Shown here: positions 21,740-31,333 of the stretch, one piece after another
Layout: each line of letters opens with the position of its first letter
How positions within the stretch are numbered: the stretch's first letter is position 1
Origin: Syncephalis plumigaleata
Lineage: Eukaryota; Zoopagomycota; Zoopagomycetes; Zoopagales; Piptocephalidaceae
Length of the DNA stretch: 64,000 nt
Direction: 5' to 3'
Assembly (NCBI GenBank): GCA_025201365.1
Contig: JAIXMF010000013.1
Span: forward strand, 124,001-188,000
Program-made: the position numbers and the translations under genes
The notes under the pieces: generated by a model
What the model saw: the letters and a program-made list of their open reading frames with translations, nothing else
What the model was told of the DNA's origin: nothing
Databases searched by the model: none

Positions 21740-23016
21740 TTACCATCGACGTACAATCAATAATGCTAATAGACCAAGTAGTATCATAATTGCCGTGTCC
21801 CATTGCCGTTTAGTAAGACCGAATGGCGCCATTGCTTGTGATGCTGTATTGCGATTTGTCGTTCTACGATCACGACGATTTGCCGTGGTAGTTCGACGTC
21901 TTTGTGGTGGATTAGATGACACTGACGATGATTCTGCATTTGATACTGGTTCGGGTGTCGCTGGTTGTGTTTGTACTGCCGCACTACCATTTGCAACTAC
22001 ATCATCTGTAGTGGTTGCATCCTGTTTAGATTGATCTTGCGAATCCGATGTAGTATCTACGGCGACACTATCATTGTCCTTGTTGTCGTTGGAGGGAGCA
22101 GGCTCGTAGGTGAGTTGAAACATGGAGATATCTTCACGAGCATCTGCTTCTGATGATAATGTCGTTTCCTTTGCATTCAACATCATGTAATCGATATCAT
22201 CGTCACAATGCTCACATCGCCAATGAATCGATCTATACGTTGTCATCGCGGTTAGTATTACGCATCTATACCAATCAATAATACGTACTTTTTCGCAAAT
22301 AAACGACGCTCTTCATCCGTGTAATCTAACGCACCAATGGCACCTTCACCCTTAGTAGGTAAGAAACTGATCAATGCAAGCATAGCAGTTCTAACTGTAG
22401 AATCATTGTAAATATACTACTGCTTACGTTGTACTATATACATTTGCTACAATCTACTTACCACCCCAAGCTGGCTGCCAGTATTCTGGATGATAACCAG
22501 TAATGCTTAGACATATCTTTTTATGTAGTTCAAATCGTCCATTGGGCTAAACAAACAGTTGATCGCTTGTAAGTAACAACACTAGTATAAACCATGTTAT
22601 TTACCGTTAATAGAATAATGTTAGGCGGCTTAAATGGATAATCATTTGGTAACAGTAGTCGTCCATGATATCTATTAGTATACTCGTAAGTATAGATACG
22701 CTATGTTGAATAGACGGTCAATTACCTGCCACCTTCAAACGCTGTCCCTTGCGGGCCACGTATAGTGAAATGCCATTCAAATAAGTTATCCTTTCGTTAT
22801 TATTCAACCAGGGTTAGAGATGCACACATACATATTGTTATAATACTACTTACTTCCAGTGGATATGCTATGAATGCATCCGACGGTTCCTGTTGCAATT
22901 CACGTACTTCTTGCAACAATCGCCGTACAGCTACATAGAATGTTAGTTAAACAGCTAGATACACACATCTCAATATGCTTACCTGAACTGTTACGGTTAT
23001 ACTGACTGCTTGTCAT
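21740..23016 (-). CDS. UBE2J: Ubiquitin-conjugating enzyme E2 J (UBE2J/UBC6 type), ER-anchored
   Basis: About seven exons on the minus strand start at MTSSQYNRNSS (23016). The E2 fold reads VRRLLQEVRELQQEP, IRGPQGTAFEGGRYHGRL, LPNDYPFKPPNIILLTPNGR, the active-site Cys in HKKICLSITGYHPEYWQPAW, then FLPTKGEGAIGALDYT, DEERRLFAKK, typical of the J class, which lacks the usual HPN. A Ser/Asp/Thr-rich linker follows, and a C-terminal membrane anchor (DTAIMILLGLLALLIVRRW). UBE2J/UBC6 enzymes supply ubiquitin for ER-associated degradation. The last exon begins in phase at SIHWRCEHCDDD, with an unusual CxxC inserted after the E2 fold. It shares a 443-bp divergent promoter with QTRT1. Confidence 0.93.
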
Positions 23017-23459
23017 GCTTTGAGAAACGAAGGAGAGAGAATGAGATAAAGAAAACGGTGGTCGATGTGAGTGGAACGTATCCTTTCTCGATAAAACCAG
23101 GAATCGTCTCAAATGTGCAGAATATCGCCGTCTCCGCTACAGTTCTAGTCGAGTATGGGTCTCAGTTTTCTTTTTTTAGAATGGAAAATGCTTACTTGCT
23201 TCAACGCAGTAAGGAATTGATGGTTACAAGGTGCATGAGAACGAGCAGAATACTGTAGATACCGGTGTATGTGGCAATGGCTAACAGGTAGCAGTATTAG
23301 CACTGAGCTTTGTAGTTGATTTTCTACGGGATTATTATTATCTGCAATGAGTGCCACTTTGCTGTAGGTGAATTCCATTCATTGTTATTGGCCAGTATAA
23401 AAATATTGATTGGTTTTTTTTCTTATTGAATTCACGACAACAACGACATTCTACATTGC
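23017..23459. promoter_or_regulatory. Divergent promoter region of UBE2J and QTRT1
   Basis: A 443-bp region between two starts facing apart. A TATA-like stretch TATAAAAATA lies at 23396-23405, about 55 bases before the QTRT1 ATG, and an ATTGG (inverted CCAAT) at about 23,387. Shared regulation is possible but not shown. Confidence 0.4.
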
Positions 23460-25316
23460 ATGCGTCTTCCGTTCCATTTCCTTCGTCGTACTATGGTCAC
23501 CCACGCTCCGTTCTCGACTCGTTCGCCTGCATTGCATTTGGAGATTGTTGCCAAATGTTCAACAACGAAGGCTCGTGTCTCTCGGTTGCATTTACCGCAT
23601 TACGCAGCTGATTTGCCCATGTTCATGCCAGTGGGCACACAGGGAACCATGAAGGGTTTGACTACACAGCAGCTCGAAGACCTTGATTGCCATGTTATCC
23701 TCGGCAACACGTATCATTTAGTAAGTAGGATAAATAATAGGCATGTGTATTTATATATACTTATTTATACTTATTTATTGTAGGGTAATCGGCCTGTAAG
23801 TACAACAGGAGGTAGCGAGAAAGTGATATGTGTATAATGAATGTTATGTTGGTGCTATAGGGTCAAGAGCTCTTAGACGAAGCGGGAGGCTTGCACAAGT
23901 TTATGAACTGGAATCGAGGCTTATTAACGGCAAGTAGCAAGTGCCTAGCTTCAGTTGAATCATCTTTAATGTTTACGTATGAACCATTCTTATAGGATAG
24001 CGGTGGATTCCAAATGGTATCATTATTGAAACTGGCTGAGATTACAGAGGTAAAGGAACATCAATGATGAATATATGAATGTGTTTACATTACTTGTTAC
24101 TCATTATTCTACTATAGGATGGTGTAGAGTTTGAGGCACCACATGATGGCTCACGGATGCTACTTACACCGGAGAAATCGATAGACTTGCAAAACTCTAT
24201 TGGTGCCGATATCATGATGCAACTGGACGATGTTGTTTCCTCGCTCACCACTGGTCCACGTCTCGAGGAGGCCATGTATCGATCTATACGCTGGTGAGTT
24301 TGCATGATTGGTACAATGGTAAAAGTAATACATGCTTACTCAATACGATGCATCATAGGCTTGATCGTTGTATGACAGCGCACAAACGACCGAATGATCA
24401 GAATCTATTTGCTATTATTCAAGGTGGTTTGGAGCCAGAGTTACGACGTATTTGCATAGATGGTAATTAGATGGATGAATTCATTATTGGTGATCAATCA
24501 TGCTAAACAAACATGATTAGAAATGGTGAAACGTGATCTGCCTGGCTATGCCATTGGCGGATTGAGTGGCGGTGAGGAGAAGGATCAGTTTTGGCGAATG
24601 TAAGTGGCTGTAGGGTAGTCTTCATAATGGATTAACCTGAGATATCGTGTAGTGTTACTCTGTGCACAGATCTATTGCCAGAGGATAAGCCTCGTTATTG
24701 TATGGGTGTTGGGTAAGTGAGGATAGTCCATTGGATGTGGTGTATCATCTAATCAGGCATTATAGTTACGCGGAAGATCTTGTTGTATGTGCAGCACTTG
24801 GTGTCGATATGTTTGATTGTGGTGAGTAGCTAGCTTGTAGTGTAGTATAGCATTGTATAATATACATACTAATATCTGTTTTTGTTTCTGCATAGTATTT
24901 CCTACACGTACCGCGGTAAGTATATTGATAATCTAGCTCATAAAATACAATAATAGCTGATGACATTGGTAAAGCGATTTGGCAATGCGCTTACTGCCTA
25001 TGGACCGGTAGTGCTACGACAAACGCAGTATGAGCATGACTATCGTCCTATCGAGGAGGGATGCGATTGTCTAACCTGCAAAGGATACACGCGTGCTTAT
25101 CTGCACTCGGTGGTTACAAAGGACACCGTTGGATGCCACTTGGTGTCCATTCACAACATTAGCTATCAAATGCGATTGATGCGAGGAATACGAGAGAGTA
25201 TAATCGCAGGTACATTCTCGGACTTTGTGCGTACATTTATGAAGAATCGATTCGGAAAGGCCAGCATACCAGAATGGATAATTAACGCGTTGAAAAGCGT
25301 CAATGTTGAGCTTTAG
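23460..25316 (+). CDS. QTRT1: Queuine tRNA-ribosyltransferase catalytic subunit
   Basis: About ten exons encode a close homologue of animal QTRT1: [31 protein letters not shown] (the first catalytic Asp), [53 protein letters not shown] (nucleophile Asp), and the zinc site [16 protein letters not shown] with the His in VSIHN. It exchanges guanine-34 for queuine in tRNAs with GUN anticodons. Exon 1 ends at 23720; exon 2 is a 12-nt microexon (23784-23795, Gly-Asn-Arg-Pro) needed to restore the conserved NTYHLGxRPG motif. The N terminus [17 protein letters not shown] may be a mitochondrial signal, or the Met at 23493 may be used. Its stop is only 24 bp from the stop of the convergent PARP gene. 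Confidence 0.95.
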
Positions 25317-25340
25317 AATAAAACAAGCACATTTATTCAT

Positions 25341-26092
25341 TTATTCAGTAGAAGACTTGTAGGAGTAGACGTAAAGGAAAACAGGCAGACAAGCCTCTTC
25401 ATCGAATATAGCGTATTCATCGTAATTAAGGCCGCAATTGCCTGCTTTACCGTAAATACTATGATAGCCCGATGGTAAGCTTTTACGATTTAACTCCATA
25501 TTAGATGGGGTGTACATGCGACCGAGTACAACATCCGTTAGGAACATGCCACGCACTTGACGATGTGGATTCGACGATAGTGTTGATACCTAGAATGATA
25601 TATGCAACATATTGATTATAATTGTCATAATTGTAATATAGCATTTATTCATGAATAGCTTACACGAGTGCCCGAGTAATAATGGCATTTGGATGCGTAA
25701 GGGGAAAAATAAATGCCATGACCTAGTCGTTGCCACTTGCTAGCACGACGATTCTTACCGACGCATGCCATTTTGAATGACATTCTAACGATGTTGCAGC
25801 CCTCGCAGTTATCCTTGCAAAGTTGATCGGCTGGTTTGTCGGCCAGTTGACATTGAAAGGACGTTCCGTGGAATAGACGATATTGGTGAAGTGTCTCGAC
25901 ACCTAACTCAGCACTTAAGTATTCACGATAGTCGTGATATCGCTTTCGTATCTTCTCTGGATAGACAATACGAAATATCCGTTCGACATTTAGATCAGTA
26001 ACATTGTTCTTTACCCAAGAACCTAATAGCATGGATTTTGCATTCTTGAATTCTTGGTCGTCAGACAATAATTCTTGTAGATAAGACATCAT
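25341..26092 (-). CDS. PARP-family ADP-ribosyltransferase (catalytic domain only)
   Basis: Two exons (26092-25664, 25589-25341) give 225 residues. A lead-in (VERIFRIVYPEKIRKRYHDY) is followed by the PARP fold: FHGTSF (His of the H-Y-E triad), a Cys cluster CKDNCEGCNIVRMSF, GHGIYFSPYASKCHYYSG (Tyr), FLTDVVLGRMY, and LNYDEYAIFDEEACLPVFLY (Glu region). The Cys cluster after HGT plus SxSSK-like GIYFSPYASK is the hallmark of a fungal PARP family known to me from basidiomycetes and others. Key positions look intact, so it is probably active, but the substrate is unknown. It lacks the N-terminal Cys-rich module of its relative at 28.5 kb. It is divergent with the NADAR gene (172 bp apart or more) and convergent with QTRT1. 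Confidence 0.88.
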
Positions 26093-26264
26093 GTAAGCAT
26101 GAACGAATGACCAAAGCTACAAGATAGAATGTTGCGCTTTTATTGGAATTGTCATATAATAGATGACTAGCCATGGTGTTGATCATAATCACTAGTCAGA
26201 CAAGCAATTGATATATATATGATATATGAATACGCATTAGTCATCGCTATATAATAACATTTGA

Positions 26265-27415
26265 ATGGGCAAGCATGATCGGTTATTATTCGTTGCGTTC
26301 TATGCTGTTCATAAAATGAACATCCTATCGCTTTGTTCCATTATTCCATGGTTTAAATACACCATTTTGCCTTGTATAGATATGTTTGGGATGCTTAGCG
26401 GCAAACAACGAAATACGCCAACATTGCATACCACTCATATGGCAGCGTTAATCTTGACTTCAAACCAAGAACTCGACAGACTGCATGGATTCCTTAATGC
26501 TAATTCTATTCGTTCATTCTATGTTGATTTTGGAAATGTTATCGAGGTTGCAGATAACATGCTATGTCTAGGTTACTATAACCTAGTGATGCTTATACAG
26601 CCTAATACTAGGCAGTACAGTCCAGCTTATGAAATGTTCATAGCTCATTTACGTAGGCATTACGACAAAGATACGATGCCCATCTATTTGATACTGCATG
26701 GTGGTATGTTCAACGTGTGTACGAGGTATTGGCGCTTAGATGTGGAGCATCGGACATACTCTGATCAGGCCATTATAGAAGCTATCGCACGTCGTTCTCA
26801 GGTAGGTTACGCATCGTTAGAGTGTCACAACTAATAATACATCATGAATGAGCAGTTACACTTTGAGAATCGTATCATCAATTTCTATCATCGAGGCGAG
26901 CCCTACTACGAGTTTACCAATTTCTATCAAGCTCCTATATATATTGACGGTTATTATTGGAAAACCACCGAGCATTACTGTAAGTAGCGAGTATAACACT
27001 ATTTACAGTGACTCACTGATGCAATACAGTTCAAGCGCAGAAATTCATTCACATGCCACATTTATATCATCGAATTCTAACAGCTCGATCTGCGCGTGCA
27101 GCATTCTCCATTGCTCGAGAGAATAATCGACACAAGCGTTCAGATTGGGAGCTCTGTAAGAATGGTGTAATGTACAAGGCACTCTATGCGAAATTCATGC
27201 AACATCTTATACTCACTCGTAAACTGGTTGCCACCGGTCGTAAATTGCTAGTTGAACACACGTATAATGATCATTATTGGGGTGATGGCGGTGACGGCAG
27301 TGGAATGAATTGGCTCGGACACTTACTCATGCGACTACGCGATACAGAAATTAATACTATGACAATTTGTCCATGCATTAACATGGTATGCAACTATTGC
27401 TATCGAAATCATTAG
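26265..27415 (+). CDS. NADAR-domain protein with an uncharacterised N-terminal domain
   Basis: Three exons (26265-26801, 26856-26979, 27030-27415) keep phase and give about 348 residues; a start at Met 26439 would give about 290. The C-terminal 170 residues are a clear NADAR/YbiA domain: YEFTNFYQAPIYIDGYYW, KTTEHYFQAQKF, SARAAFSIAR, DWELCKNGVMYKALYAKF, LLVEHTYNDHYWGDGGDGSG, NWLGHLLMRLR. NADAR enzymes are N-glycosidases on ADP-ribose-like substrates; a subset reverses ADP-ribosylation of guanine. The first exon (SFYVDFGNVIEVADNMLCL, PIYLILHGGMF) is a separate domain I do not recognise. An ATG at 26844 is in frame with exon 2, so a shorter NADAR-only product is possible. The divergent neighbour is a PARP. 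Confidence 0.88.
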
Positions 27416-27568
27416 ACGTTGCAATAAAATAGCTTTTTCGTTTGCTTGTTGAAATATAGATTATATTGAATAGATGTCATTAGTGTAAGGTCAAGTTTTA
27501 CTACTTATTTGCGAAGGATCGATCATTCACGCTATTAGCATTAGTAGCAATCATTGTTATGGTAACTA

Positions 27569-28188
27569 TTAATCAGCTTTCAAATAGGTTTTACGGATCA
27601 TCTCTCGTTCCTCGTAGGAGACACCGTCGAATGGCCCGCGTACAGTACCACCCGTGTAGTCATATACCCACATGGTGGCACCAATGGCGGCTGCCGCACC
27701 AACCATTATGGGGAAGGAGCGACCTAGTATGATGAATCATTTATCGCGCATTAGTTACTATAAGCATGAAAGATATAACTGGTGCGTCATTGATGCACAA
27801 TATTACCTAGAAGGCCTAGAGTGGCACCGGCTACCGCACCAGCTGTACCGGAACTCCAGTGATCTTGCTTCTGGCGCATGTTGCTCATCAAACAATAGGT
27901 AGCGCTATAGGTGACTCCGACAAGACCTAGACCATATTATATCCGTTAGAACAAGCGATATAGAATAAGTATAAGCTATAACTTTGTCTCATTACCGAAT
28001 GCCTTGACGGAACTACCGGTACGTGTGAATACACTCGTTTTATCAAACTTGTGCGTTTGATACGCGTTCGAGACAATACTGAAGGCGACGCCAGCTAGTG
28101 CAGAGCCAGCACCGATCTTGACGGTCTCGCCGACACAATCGCGCGCCTTATACTTGCTTGATTCATCTGAGTAGTGTACTTCACTCAT
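27569..28188 (-). CDS. NDUFA11: NADH dehydrogenase (complex I) accessory subunit NDUFA11, Tim17/22/23 family
   Basis: Three exons give about 155 residues. The start is taken at MSEVHYSDESS (28188); the Met three codons earlier is possible. Four glycine-rich membrane segments typical of the Tim17 superfamily are seen: KIGAGSALAGVAFSIVSNAY, LVGVTYSATYCLMSNM, GTAGAVAGATLGLLGRS, FPIMVGAAAAIGATMWVY. VFTRTGSSVKAFG and MRQKQDHWS fit the fungal 21.3-kDa complex I subunit (NDUFA11) better than TIM17 or TIM23. NDUFA11 sits in the membrane arm of complex I. Both intron junctions keep phase (G/GT codon splits). A TIM22-family importer is the alternative. It lies between NADAR and the Cys-rich PARP. Confidence 0.8.
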
Positions 28189-28525
28189 GGTAAACAAGTG
28201 GATACGCGTGAGTTAAAACAAAAAAGGTGAACAACAATAATAAAAGAAGGAGAGAGAAGAATGGAATCAAAGAAGCAGTAGCAATATCAATTGACACTTA
28301 GCAGAAATGTGGTTTGTTTGTTAAACAAATCTATGATGTTTTTTATAATGATCATGATTGAATACAGCGGGTAACACACTAGGTACATGATCGTTTGATA
28401 AAATGAATTGCCCTACGAGTAAGCAATAAAAAGCGTGTATATACCGTTGTATGCCATGACCATGATTGTCATCCTTCAGCTTACATCGATTGTTTGTCTA
28501 TACGTGTATACGTATCGTTTCTCAT
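28189..28525. promoter_or_regulatory. Divergent promoter region of NDUFA11 and the Cys-rich PARP
   Basis: A 337-bp AT-rich region between two outward-facing starts. It contains AACAATAATAAAAG and a TATATACC stretch at about 28,437. No specific operator is identified. Confidence 0.35.
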
Positions 28526-29410
28526 ATGCCTAAATCATCTGCTGCCGATACGCAACTTGTTACGAGTCAGCTCGCTAACAAATGCTCCAACGAATGTTTC
28601 TTCCCTAGTTGCAGACGGGAACGTTGCCAGAAGAACGGAAAGACATGTATGTTCTGCTCTAGGGGTTGTACCATGCTATGGCGTGCGATGCTTGCCCGAG
28701 TGGCACCACCCATAGATACGACCTTCCGAGATACCGCACTGTGCATGAATAGAAATTGCCATCTGCCACGTTATAAGGATCCTGTTAGCGCAATGTGCTA
28801 TAGCTATTGTAGTCGTCGCTGTGCCTTGACCGATGTGAACAACAAGGATGTGCCGCGCCTCATCAGTTTGGATGAGAATAACATTGAATACGCTCGTGTA
28901 TCGAGTAAATTCCAACTTACAATGACTGTACCAGTGGCGAGCATGGACATCTACAAGATACAAATGTCAAAGACTCTACAGGAGAGGTATAACGATTTTG
29001 ACGAGCAAACCGGATCAGATGGCCAAATGCTGGAGTACTTTCATGGTACCACGTTCAATGATAGGATTGAGCATAGCAGTAGCAGCTCGTGTGGTACATC
29101 TAGCTGCAAGGTGTGTGGAATATTGCGGTATGGCTTTCTACTTGCTCATGCAGTATCTGGTAAGTTAGCGAGCACTATATATACATTTATATTTATAGAT
29201 TAATGAATGTTCTATTCATGATTGTAGGACGAAAGTTCTGGCTGGCTAGACAATCAGCGATATCGCATGGTTACGCAGGCAATAGCAACATTAAATCAAT
29301 GTTCCTGTGCAATGTGATAAAAACCGCAAGCATCCAGAAAAATGCAGATATCATTACGGTGGACGAGGAACCCGTAAGTACTTATCGTAACCATATCCAT
29401 TGTTCCATTT

Positions 29411-29442
<32 letters not shown>

Positions 29443-29496
29443 AATTAGGCTGTTCGACCAACATTTCTGATCTACTACAAGTTAGTTAATGGATGA
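28526..29496 (+). CDS. Cys-rich PARP-family ADP-ribosyltransferase
   Basis: Three exons (28526-29159, 29228-29373, 29449-29496) keep phase and give 275 residues from MPKSSAAD. An upstream in-frame Met at 28466 adds 20 doubtful residues. Order: LVTSQ, a Cys cluster CSNECFFPSCRRERC ending CMFCSRGC, a second CMNRNCHLPRYKD with CYSYCSRRC, a lead-in IYKIQMSKTLQERY, then PARP motifs YFHGT, CGTSSCKVCGILRYGF, ISHGYAG, and AVRPTFLIYYKLV. The fungal PARP family has this same plan (Cys module, IYKI block, HGT, CxxC). Compared with the 25-kb PARP, the segment between SHGYAG and the final strand is short and lacks the GIYFS motif (RKFWLARQSAISHGY instead), so activity is less certain. The function may be protein or nucleic-acid ADP-ribosylation (unknown). 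Confidence 0.85.
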
Positions 29497-30508
29497 GTGA
29501 TGCATTCTAATGATAATAAATGACCGTGATGTTGATAGCTGCTTTATTCAAGTGTAATATATGATGTAGGATAGATGATGTGCGTGCGTTGCTAACCATT
29601 CCACTTGTTGTCCCTGTGTCGTTCCTCATTTCTTCAATCGTGGCGATTGTCTATCATGCGAGTGCGCTCTACCAAAGTTCATCCACGTCACATTGCAGGG
29701 ACGTTATTGGACTATCCATATGCACATCCACTTGTCGCACGCTCCACCGTGCATTCGCAATACGTGTTCATTCATGTGTGTCTCCTCCTCCTCCTCCTCC
29801 TCCTTTCATTCACAGGCATCCTTTTGTCTATCTGTCCGTCTAAAAAGAAAGACAGGTAGGCAAGTGGGCTTGGATAGGCGGGTGAGGTTGTCGACATTTC
29901 TTTCTAGACTCGCATCATGCCCAGCTGAATATCGCTTTCATTCTTTGTTCTATAAGCTATTTTTTGTTATTACTACTACTATTACTATTGTTGTTGTTAT
30001 CATCACTACTATTAGTGCCGCTACTTTCTTTCCATCCATATTCTTTCTCTTTCTTTTAGAATTGATCGTCATTGATATATCTTTACTGTTTTTACCTTTA
30101 CTTGATCCTGCTGCTAACGTAGTATCATCCATCTTGATTCTAGACTGTGCAACCCTTGAACATGGTAAGCGAAACAAAAAAAAGATGACGCGTCGTTTGC
30201 TATCGTCTTCATGTCCTCGACTAAATCGTGAACGAGAGACACGACGAGCAGTCCTACCAAATGACGTTACGTCTATCATCTATTTGTGTACGCGTGTACA
30301 CTTGCACTTCCTTCATTAACCACTCTTGTCCGTTAGACTAGTGCTATTTCCGAGGAGAGTGGTAGGTTGACGCAGTGATACATACATGTAGACCGTTTGT
30401 TTGTACACATCCATACTGACCCTATTGATGACAATGGACGATCATCATTTCGTGTCCTCTTTCTCTTTTGATCTACTAAAAACAATCACAACAACCGCAA
30501 CAATGTAG
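29497..30508. other. Pyrimidine-rich leader region upstream of the Tra2-like gene
   Basis: One kilobase rich in C and T on the coding strand (CTCCTCCTCCTCCTCC at about 29,780; TTATTACTACTACTATT at about 29,970), with several short upstream frames. It probably contains the Tra2-like 5' UTR and one or more untranslated or early coding exons. A frame from 30186 encodes Arg-rich sequence (RLNRERETRR) and may be a first coding exon, but I could not find a phase-correct donor. Confidence 0.4.
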
Positions 30509-31333
30509 CACGTGAACACGATAGGCGGTCTTGTTCTCCGGAGCAAATTGGTAAAGATGAGACAGCGTCTGATAGCAAGGAATCAGATCGCAATTTAGGT
30601 CATAATATCTATGTGGCCGGACTATCTACACGCACTGAAGAGGCGGATCTAGAAGAGCTATTCCATCCATTCGGCGAGGTAATGAACGATGCTATTGCGC
30701 GTTTGTTCATCGACTTCTACTAATACGTCAAGTTAGATCGCTCGCTGTCAAATTATGCGGGATCCACAGACTCAGTCACATCGTGGATTTGCATTTGTCA
30801 CCATGGTTAATGCGGAGGCTGCCGAGAAAGCAATTGAAAAGTTGCATGGCATCGAGCTACATAATCGCCGTATTCGCGTGGAACTGGTATGTATTCGATG
30901 TCATCTACTGATGATGTAGGTGCGCGATATCTAATCTTCATTCGAATATTCCATCATGATCATTGTATATACAGGGTAAACGAGCTCGTCCACGCACTCC
31001 GACACCGGGAAAATATCTAGGACCGCCAAAACGACATAGTGCATCCTGTAAGATAAGAGTATAGGATAGGATAGAATAGGGATGATATTACGGATATGCT
31101 AATTGCCTACTGTTCTTGTAGATGATGGTCGTCGTCGTAGATCTTACAATAATCGTCGAGGTACATCGCCCTCCTCTTCTTCTCGATTCTATGGCCGTGA
31201 TCGTGCAAGTTATCATCGTCCTAGTCGTACTAGTCGCAGTCGCAGTCGCAGTCGTAGTCGTGAACGCCATTATCGTCAACGCCATTCGAGTCGTCATCGT
31301 TCACGCTCTCCTTCATATCGTAGTCGATACTAG
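30509..31333 (+). CDS. Tra2-like RS-domain splicing regulator (start unresolved)
   Basis: Exons at 30509-30678 and from 30737 onward encode an RRM of transformer-2 type: NIYVAGLSTRTEEADLEELF (RNP2), CQIMRDPQTQSHRGFAFVTM (RNP1, GFAFV), IEKLHGIELHNRRIRVEL. This is followed by the linker KRARPRTPTPGKYLGPPKR, the Tra2 hallmark, and a C-terminal RS domain (SRTSRSRSRSRSRERHYR) to the stop at 31331-31333. Upstream of 30509 an acidic/RS stretch begins directly at a splice acceptor (TGTAG), so at least one earlier exon is missing from this call. Tra2 proteins bind exonic enhancers and promote inclusion. A paralogue with a different tail lies at 48.2 kb. Confidence 0.88.

Noticed and set aside
29950-30279. 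109-codon minus-strand gene
   Set aside because: It is antisense to a pyrimidine-rich leader; the Ile/Val run comes from ACT/ATT repeats.
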